5,033 bases of DNA from an uncultured Bacteroidales bacterium. GTDB taxonomy: Bacteria; Bacteroidota; Bacteroidia; Bacteroidales; P3. The DNA is taken from positions 1 through 5,033 of the forward strand of contig CAMWVZ010000087.1 of NCBI GenBank assembly GCA_947177845.1, in the 5' to 3' direction. The position numbers and the translations under genes were made by a program. This document shows, one piece after another, positions 1-5,033 of the stretch. Position 1 is the stretch's first letter; each line of letters opens with the position of its first letter. The notes under the pieces were generated by a model. It did no database searches. It was not told the DNA's origin and was given only the letters and a program-made list of their open reading frames with translations.

Positions 1-1622
1 TGCTTGGCTTCGGCCAAAACCTTGTCGGCAAAGTCGCGGTCCTTGAGGCTGGAGGCGTTGATACGCACATTGAGCCAAGCCCCCATAACGGCGCTACGGG
101 CGCAAAGGGCACCCACGGCGGCATCGGTCACCGAATTGGGGTTGCCAATTTCCACCATCGCCTTTACGATGCCGAAAGTCTCGAACGACTTTTTCATCGT
201 GCGGAAAGGCACCTCGATAGCGTATTTGGTGGCTTCCTGAATGGCGGCGGTTCGAGCGGCCTTTTCTTCGTCGGTTTTCTTGGGCAGGCCAAAGGCGTTC
301 ATAATTTTATTGAAAGCGTTGGTGTCTTCGTCCACCAGATGCAGAAGCTCGTCTTTGAGCACCTGTCCTTGTTCCGCCCATTTCGAAAATTCTTCCCAAC
401 GTTCGTCCCAACCGGGTTTGTGGCTCGACAGATTGGCCACCATAGTGCCCAAGGCAGCGGCCAAGGCGCCCATATAGGCCGATATCGAACCGCCGCCGGG
501 AGCGGGCGATTCGCTGGCCGTTTCGTTGGCAAAACCCGTGCACGTCATATCGACCAACTTCTTTTCCTTGTTGTCGGCCTCCATAACGTATTCGATGATT
601 TTCTCCTCGGGCTTGAAAGGCTTGAGGTCGTCCAACCCCATCGATTTCACCGCAATCTTGATGATTTCGGCTTCATCCACACCCAACGAACGTTCTTGTT
701 TGGCCAAGTAGTACTTGCCCGCGTCAATCAAGCATTTCTTGGGAACCAACCCCACGATTTCCGCGCCCGTTACGCGCACACCCCGCGCGGCGGCTTTGGC
801 GAACACTTCTTCGTAGGCCACATGTACGGGCGTGGTGGAGATATTGGTGATGTTCATCGACACTTGAGCGATGCCGTATTCTTCTATAAACCAACCGATA
901 GCCTTGGTAGCCTTGAGGGTACCGGGAATCATGACGGTATTGCCTTTCTCGTCCTTTATGGGTTTGCCCGTCACCTTGCCGCCTTCGCGTTGGGGACGGC
1001 CCTTTTCGCGCACGTCGAAAGCGATGGCGTTGGCGCGGCGGGTGGAAGTGGTGTTGAGATTGTAGTTGATAGCCACCAAGAAGTCGCGGGCACCGATAGC
1101 GGTCGCGCCGGCGGTGGCATTGAATTCCACGGGACCGAAATCGGGTTTCCCGTCGGGCGTGGAGAGCTTGTCTTTAAGGCCTTCGTATTCGCCGGCGCGA
1201 CAATAAGCCAAGTTGCGGCGACGGGGATCGAAAGCGGCGCTTTCGTAGCAGTAGACGGCAATGCCGAGTTCTTCGCCCACCCGCTTGGCAAGGGTGCGGG
1301 CATATTCCACGGTTTCTTCCATAGTGATGCCGGCTACGGGAATCAAGGGGCATACGTCGGTGGCGCCGAAACGGGGATGTGCGCCGTGATGCGTGCGCAT
1401 ATCAATGAGTTGCGAAGCTTTCTTGATGGCTTGGAAAGCGGCTTCCAACACCTGTTCGGGCTCTCCCACAAAGGTAACCACGGTACGGTTGGTGGCTTGG
1501 CCGGGGTCCACATCAAGCAACTTCACACCTTCGATTTTTTCCACCTCATCGGTAATCTGTTTGATGATGTTCATGTCGCGTCCCTCGCTGAAGTTCGGCA
1601 CGCATTCAATGATTTTCTTCAT
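1..1622 (-). CDS. ftcD: Bifunctional glutamate formimidoyltransferase / formimidoyltetrahydrofolate cyclodeaminase, C-terminus cut by window edge
   Basis: This cytoplasmic enzyme of histidine breakdown moves the formimino group from N-formimino-L-glutamate to tetrahydrofolate, then deaminates the product to 5,10-methenyl-THF with release of ammonia. I read 540 codons from the ATG at 1622 with no stop. The N-terminal transferase part (about 1-345) opens with MKKIIECVPNFSEGRD and carries HHGAHPRFGATD at 78-89; H82 matches the catalytic His82 of the mammalian enzyme. VSMNITN (254-260) and AEIVGLVP (287-294) are typical of its second half. The cyclodeaminase part (about 355 onward) has the glycine-rich SPAPGGGS loop at 372-379 and acidic DEDTNAF at 431-437. 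Mammalian FTCD has 541 residues; allowing for an extra segment near 210-240, perhaps 20-30 residues lie beyond the edge. The gene follows bamA after 52 bases on the same strand. No hut gene is visible, so a histidine-use operon may continue to the left. Identification is firm; activity is inferred from the family. Confidence 0.95.
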   Translation of the reverse strand, partial: MKKIIECVPNFSEGRDMNIIKQITDEVEKIEGVKLLDVDPGQATNRTVVTFVGEPEQVLEAAFQAIKKASQLIDMRTHHGAHPRFGATDVCPLIPVAGITMEETVEYARTLAKRVGEELGIAVYCYESAAFDPRRRNLAYCRAGEYEGLKDKLSTPDGKPDFGPVEFNATAGATAIGARDFLVAINYNLNTTSTRRANAIAFDVREKGRPQREGGKVTGKPIKDEKGNTVMIPGTLKATKAIGWFIEEYGIAQVSMNITNISTTPVHVAYEEVFAKAAARGVRVTGAEIVGLVPKKCLIDAGKYYLAKQERSLGVDEAEIIKIAVKSMGLDDLKPFKPEEKIIEYVMEADNKEKKLVDMTCTGFANETASESPAPGGGSISAYMGALAAALGTMVANLSSHKPGWDERWEEFSKWAEQGQVLKDELLHLVDEDTNAFNKIMNAFGLPKKTDEEKAARTAAIQEATKYAIEVPFRTMKKSFETFGIVKAMVEIGNPNSVTDAAVGALCARSAVMGAWLNVRINASSLKDRDFADKVLAEAK

Positions 1623-1674
1623 ATCTGTCTGTTTATTTTTTCTACTCTTTCGGTATCGAATTCAAACTTTAATC
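1623..1674 (-). promoter_or_regulatory. bamA-ftcD intergenic gap: AT-rich leader of ftcD with a weak promoter-like motif
   Basis: This 52-base gap is the longest non-coding stretch bounded by genes in the window. Read on the minus strand, it contains AAAGTTTG (about 1670-1663), one base off the Bacteroidota -7 consensus TAnnTTTG. I see no convincing TTTG -33 element at the expected distance upstream. An A-rich run (AGAAAAAATAAACAGACAGAT) lies just before the ATG, which suits Bacteroidota genes that start without a clear Shine-Dalgarno sequence. The only inverted repeat is TTCG-ATAC-CGAA, a four-base stem too weak to be a terminator. The gap could hold a separate ftcD promoter or be a simple spacer within one transcript; the sequence does not decide. 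Confidence 0.25.
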
Positions 1675-4251
1675 TTACCAATCCAACGACTGGTTGATGG
1701 AGAAGTGGAAGTGACTTCCGTTGGCCGAAGCATCGCCCGGCACCTCGTCGAAGCCCCAACCCCAATCCAAACCGAACATACCCATGGAACTGAGGAAGAG
1801 TCTCACACCCACACCCGCCGATTTATATACGTGAAACGGATTCAAATCGGAGGATTTTCCCCAACTGTTTCCCGCTTCGAAAAATCCCAAGATATAGACC
1901 GTTGCCACAGGCGAATTCGAGAAAGGATAACGCGCTTCGAGCGTGATTTTGTCGAAGGCCGTGGCACCCGCCGTAGGCGAAAGCGAATTGTTGGAATAAC
2001 CGCGCATACCTATCAGCTCGCGGCCGTCCAGACCGAAACCCGTGAGGCCGTCGCCGCCCAAATAGAAGCGCTCGAAAATGGGATAGCCCGTCTTTTTGGT
2101 GTAATAACTCATGAAACCCACGCGCAGACGTGCGTGCAGCACCAACTTGGCGATAGGATTGAAATACCAGCCCGCCTTGAGCGTGATTTTGTAGTATTCG
2201 AGCCACTTGTAGTGGTCTTCCTTGTTGGCGCTTTTATAGAGGGTGCTGCCGAAGGCCGTGTAGGGCGGCGTGAGTTCGAAGCCTAACGAAATAGTGGAAC
2301 CCGTGGTGGGGAACATGGCCGCGTCGAGATTTTGCCGTTGAATGGTGAAATTGTAGCGGATATTGTTCGACACCCCGTCGGTGACACCGTTGTCCATGTC
2401 GTAGTTCTTCATCTTATACCGCTCGTAACTGATGGATTGGTATAGGGTGAAGAAATCGTCGGGCCATTTGAGACGCTGTCCCAAACCGACAGACGCCCCG
2501 TCCACATCCAGTTTTCCATAGCGTTCGTCTCCTTTCGACAAACCGTTCGACTGCATGGAGTGGTTGTACGAAAGACTGAGCGCGAGCGGTTTCTTGCCGC
2601 CCAGCCAAGGTTCGGTGAAAGCGGCGGCCACCGACCAATAGTAGGTGCCGTTCGACTGGGCGCGTATGCTCAATTGCTGCCCGTCGCCCGAAGGAAGCGG
2701 TTTCCAACGGTCGAGCTTGAACATATTGCGCAACGAAAAATTGTTGAACGAAAGGCCCACCGTACCCACAACCATACCTCCGCCGAAACCGCCCGAAAGC
2801 TCGAGCTGGTCGGAGCTCACCTCATCGAGGGAATACACCAGATCGGTGGTGCCGTCGGCATTGGGCATGGGTTGGGGATTAATGGTCTCGTCGTTGAAAT
2901 AACGCAGCTGACGGAGCGTATTGATGGAGTTGATGATTTCGGTACGGCTGAAAAGCTGGCCGGGCACCGTGCGTAACTCACGCAAAATCACCACATCGTT
3001 GGTACGGTCGTTGCCCGTGATGCGGATTTCGTTGAAGCGCGACTGCACCCCTTCCGAAATGCGGATTTCTATATCGACGGTATCGCCGTAGACCTGCGTT
3101 TCCACGGGAATGGCCTGAAACATCAGATAGCCGTTGTCGAAATAGAGCGAATTGATGTCGGCACCCTGCGGGTTCATCATCAGGTTGGTGGTGAATTTCT
3201 CTTCGTTGTAGAGTTCCCCCTTCTTGATGTTCATCACGGCACTCAACTGCTCGGAGGTATATTTCTCGTTGCCCACGAAGGTGATGTTTCCGAAATAATA
3301 CGGATCTCCTTCGTAGACCTTCACTTTCACACCCACATTCTTGGAGTCGATGGTGTAGAGAGAGTCGCCCAGCACGCGGAAGTCGCGGAAACCCTCCTTG
3401 TTATAGGCGGTGGTGAGAAGTTTGAGGTCTTCTTGAAAAGCCGTGGGAATATATTTGGAGCGTTTCCAAAAACGAAGGGCCGATTTTTGCTTGGTTTCCT
3501 TCATGATATGGCGCAACCGACGGTCCGGAAACGCAAGATTTTCCTTGTTGCCCACCTTGCGGAATCCCCGCGCCACTTTCTTCCAGAAATCGAGGTTCGT
3601 GGATTCGGGCGTCACCGCGTCGTTCCCCTCAAAATCCAAGTGCGCAATCTTCACCTTGTCTTTCTTGTCCACCTTTACTTGCAGCACGATGCCTCCTCCC
3701 GCCGCGGTATCGGCTTTCTTCACCACATTCACCTCGGCGTTCAGATAGGCTTTGTCGAGCATTTCCTGCTTCACCTTCTTTTCCAAATTCCCGATTTTAT
3801 AGTCGGTGATGATGTCGCCCGGCTTAAGGTCTATGCTTTCCTTTACTTTGTTCACCACGCTTTTGGGAACGCCCGTATAATCGATAGAACTCAGGCGCAG
3901 GCGCTCGGACAACTTGATTTCGAGATAGATGCGGTCGCCTTCGATTTGAGTGGCATAAAGGGCGATATCTTCGAAGAGGTTGTATTTCCAAAGTTTGTCG
4001 AGCGCCTGCGCGGTGGCGTCGCCCGGAATGCGGATGCGTTGTCCCACGGCCAGCCCCGACATACCCACAATGGCGTTGTTGTCCAAATAGCTCACGCCGC
4101 TTACGGCTATGCCTGCAATCTGATATTCGCGGGAATAGGTATAGGAAATGACATCTTCCTGCGCCTGCGCCCCATAAGGGAAAAACCCGAACAGCCCAAA
4201 GAGCGATATGGGGAGAAATGCCTTCAAAATCTTACTCTTCGCGCTCTTCAC
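1675..4251 (-). CDS. bamA: Outer-membrane protein assembly factor BamA (Omp85 family)
   Basis: BamA is the core of the BAM machine that folds and inserts beta-barrel proteins into the outer membrane. The 858-residue product has a Sec signal peptide (1-30), then five POTRA domains at roughly 44-119, 119-199, 199-317, 318-402 and 405-478, and a beta-barrel from about 480 to the end. POTRA hallmarks visible are FEGNDAVT (207-214), FVGNEKYT (325-332) and ITGNDRTN (411-418). The barrel opens with LSGGFGGGMVVG, and the loop-6 motif appears as MRGY (749-752), the counterpart of VRGF in E. coli, preceded by ERFYLGGDGL (727-736). The last strand alternates F848, F850, I852, L856 and W858. The start is GTG at 4251: the uppS stop is in the same frame two codons upstream, and a later start would damage the signal peptide. 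POTRA3 is long, with a basic segment near 216-243. TamA is an unlikely alternative given five POTRAs and the uppS neighbour. Confidence 0.96.
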   Translation of the reverse strand: MKSAKSKILKAFLPISLFGLFGFFPYGAQAQEDVISYTYSREYQIAGIAVSGVSYLDNNAIVGMSGLAVGQRIRIPGDATAQALDKLWKYNLFEDIALYATQIEGDRIYLEIKLSERLRLSSIDYTGVPKSVVNKVKESIDLKPGDIITDYKIGNLEKKVKQEMLDKAYLNAEVNVVKKADTAAGGGIVLQVKVDKKDKVKIAHLDFEGNDAVTPESTNLDFWKKVARGFRKVGNKENLAFPDRRLRHIMKETKQKSALRFWKRSKYIPTAFQEDLKLLTTAYNKEGFRDFRVLGDSLYTIDSKNVGVKVKVYEGDPYYFGNITFVGNEKYTSEQLSAVMNIKKGELYNEEKFTTNLMMNPQGADINSLYFDNGYLMFQAIPVETQVYGDTVDIEIRISEGVQSRFNEIRITGNDRTNDVVILRELRTVPGQLFSRTEIINSINTLRQLRYFNDETINPQPMPNADGTTDLVYSLDEVSSDQLELSGGFGGGMVVGTVGLSFNNFSLRNMFKLDRWKPLPSGDGQQLSIRAQSNGTYYWSVAAAFTEPWLGGKKPLALSLSYNHSMQSNGLSKGDERYGKLDVDGASVGLGQRLKWPDDFFTLYQSISYERYKMKNYDMDNGVTDGVSNNIRYNFTIQRQNLDAAMFPTTGSTISLGFELTPPYTAFGSTLYKSANKEDHYKWLEYYKITLKAGWYFNPIAKLVLHARLRVGFMSYYTKKTGYPIFERFYLGGDGLTGFGLDGRELIGMRGYSNNSLSPTAGATAFDKITLEARYPFSNSPVATVYILGFFEAGNSWGKSSDLNPFHVYKSAGVGVRLFLSSMGMFGLDWGWGFDEVPGDASANGSHFHFSINQSLDW
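4162..4251 (-). other. Sec signal peptide of BamA
   Basis: The first 30 residues of BamA have a basic start with four lysines (K2, K5, K7, K10), a hydrophobic core rich in Phe and Leu (about 11-24), and a GAQA site followed by QED, which fits cleavage by signal peptidase I after A30. There is no lipobox cysteine. The peptide supports the GTG start, because the basic region would be lost with any later start codon. Confidence 0.85.
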
Positions 4252-4254
4252 TTC

Positions 4255-5004
4255 TTAGGCTTTATGAGGGTTTTCGCTATGTATCTTTCCGAAACGGCGG
4301 TCTCTTTGCTGAAAATCCGCCACGGCCCCGTAGAATTTCTCTTCGTCGAAATCGGGCCAATACACGGGCGAGAAATACAATTCGGAATAGGCTATCTGCC
4401 AAAGCAGGAAATTACTGATACGCTGCTCTCCGCTGGTGCGGATCAACAGGTCGGGGTCGGGCATGAAAGCGGTGGCTAAATGCCTGTCCACGCAGGCGGC
4501 GTCGATTTGTTCGGGAGCCAAGGTTCCCGCCTTCGCTTCTTCGGCCATCTGCCGCGCGGCGCGTACCAACTCCCAGCGTGCGCTGTAACTGAGGGCAAGC
4601 ACCAAATCCATTTTATCGTTGGCGGCGGTTTGGTCCAAGGCTTCCTGCATGGCCGCCCGCACTTCGGGGCTAAAAGCATCGGTCTGCCCGATAACACGCA
4701 GACGGATGCCGTTTTCCATAAACAGCGGCATTTCGTTGTGCAGGCACTTCACCAAAAGACTCATCAAGGCCGAGACTTCCTCGTGCGGGCGGCCCCAGTT
4801 CTCGGTGGAGAAAGCATAGAGGGTGAGATAACGGATGCCTATGCGCCGCGCGGCTTTTGTGATTCTGCGCACAGCCTCCACACCCGCCACATGGCCTTCC
4901 ATACGGCTCTTCCCCTGCGCCTGCGCCCAACGCCCGTTGCCGTCCATAATCAAGGCCACGTGCGCGGGTACCTTATCTAAATTGACCGCTTGCAGAAAAC
5001 TCAT
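4255..5004 (-). CDS. uppS: Undecaprenyl diphosphate synthase (cis-prenyltransferase, isoprenyl transferase)
   Basis: UppS condenses farnesyl diphosphate with eight isopentenyl diphosphates in cis to give C55 undecaprenyl diphosphate, the precursor of the lipid carrier for peptidoglycan and surface glycans. The 249-residue protein is close to the family's usual length (E. coli, about 253). It shows IMDGNGRWA at 19-27, with D21 at the place of catalytic Asp26 in E. coli; GHVAG at 37-41 with the conserved His; TLYAFSTENW at 61-70; the RTSGEQRISNFLLWQ block at 189-203; and WPDFDEE at 216-222. All motifs are intact. The start is the ATG at 5004: an in-frame TAG at 5013-5011 rules out a longer form. 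No Shine-Dalgarno sequence is evident. It ends three bases before the bamA GTG, which suggests one transcript and translational coupling. The enzyme is soluble or loosely membrane-bound and needs Mg2+ (family knowledge). Confidence 0.97.
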   Translation of the reverse strand: MSFLQAVNLDKVPAHVALIMDGNGRWAQAQGKSRMEGHVAGVEAVRRITKAARRIGIRYLTLYAFSTENWGRPHEEVSALMSLLVKCLHNEMPLFMENGIRLRVIGQTDAFSPEVRAAMQEALDQTAANDKMDLVLALSYSARWELVRAARQMAEEAKAGTLAPEQIDAACVDRHLATAFMPDPDLLIRTSGEQRISNFLLWQIAYSELYFSPVYWPDFDEEKFYGAVADFQQRDRRFGKIHSENPHKA

Positions 5005-5033
5005 GGCAGACTACCGTTTATGCGTATTTTTCA
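5005..5033 (-). other. Leader of uppS or extreme end of an upstream gene
   Basis: These 29 bases upstream of uppS hold stops in all three minus-strand frames: TGA at 5033-5031, TAA at 5020-5018 and TAG at 5013-5011. No reading frame therefore enters uppS from upstream, and any neighbouring gene ends here or beyond the window. The stretch is too short to judge a promoter. Confidence 0.4.

Noticed and set aside
1645..1665. A possible terminator hairpin between bamA and ftcD
   Set aside because: The only stem is TTCG/CGAA with a four-base loop, and no T-run follows it on the minus strand, so it does not support rho-independent termination.
339..1697. A 452-codon open frame on the plus strand
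   Set aside because: It lies in exact antisense register with ftcD codons. It stays open because ftcD here avoids TTA, CTA and TCA codons, using TTG, CTC, CTG and TCG/AGC instead. The His-, Phe- and Gly-rich translation resembles no family, while the minus strand encodes a clear FtcD.
1393..2286. A 297-codon plus-strand open frame across the bamA-ftcD junction
   Set aside because: It is antisense to the well-supported bamA barrel and ftcD start, with an Arg-rich, unrecognisable translation.
3433..4479. A 348-codon plus-strand open frame spanning bamA and uppS
   Set aside because: It is also in antisense register with both genes and is explained by the same codon choice. It crosses a gene boundary and shows no recognisable domain.
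4158..4928. A 15-base direct repeat (CCTGCGCCTGCGCCC) at 4158-4172 and 4914-4928
   Set aside because: Both copies encode Ala-Gln-Ala-Gln, in the BamA signal peptide end and after the UppS DGNGRW motif. The match follows from the same short peptide and shared codon preference, so it is most likely coincidence.

Overview
The window looks like chromosomal DNA of a Bacteroidota bacterium, most likely of the order Bacteroidales. The evidence is the protein sequences (a Bacteroidota-type BamA with a long third POTRA domain and an ERFYLGGDGL motif before loop 6), the uppS-bamA gene pair, A-rich leaders without a clear Shine-Dalgarno sequence, and a base composition a little above half G+C by eye. 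I cannot name the genus.

All three genes are on the minus strand, so the window reads from right to left. Bases 5033-5005 are a short leader or the tail of an upstream gene, with stops in all three frames. Bases 5004-4255 are uppS, undecaprenyl diphosphate synthase, complete. Bases 4251-1675 are bamA, the outer-membrane protein assembly factor, complete, starting at a GTG three bases after the uppS stop. Bases 1674-1623 are a 52-base AT-rich gap. Bases 1622-1 are a bifunctional glutamate formimidoyltransferase/formimidoyltetrahydrofolate cyclodeaminase (ftcD), which runs off the left edge with only its C-terminal end missing.

The first two genes form a tight cell-envelope unit: UppS makes the C55 lipid carrier precursor for peptidoglycan and surface glycans, and BamA folds beta-barrel proteins into the outer membrane. 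FtcD is cytoplasmic one-carbon/histidine catabolism and has no obvious functional link to them. Its position straight after bamA, where I would expect periplasmic chaperone genes of the Skp/OmpH family, is the most noticeable feature of gene order here.

I found no RNA gene, mobile element, CRISPR array or phage gene. The window is nearly all coding, with ordinary housekeeping genes. I see no sign of an undescribed system; the findings are modest points about gene order, start codons and lineage-type insertions.
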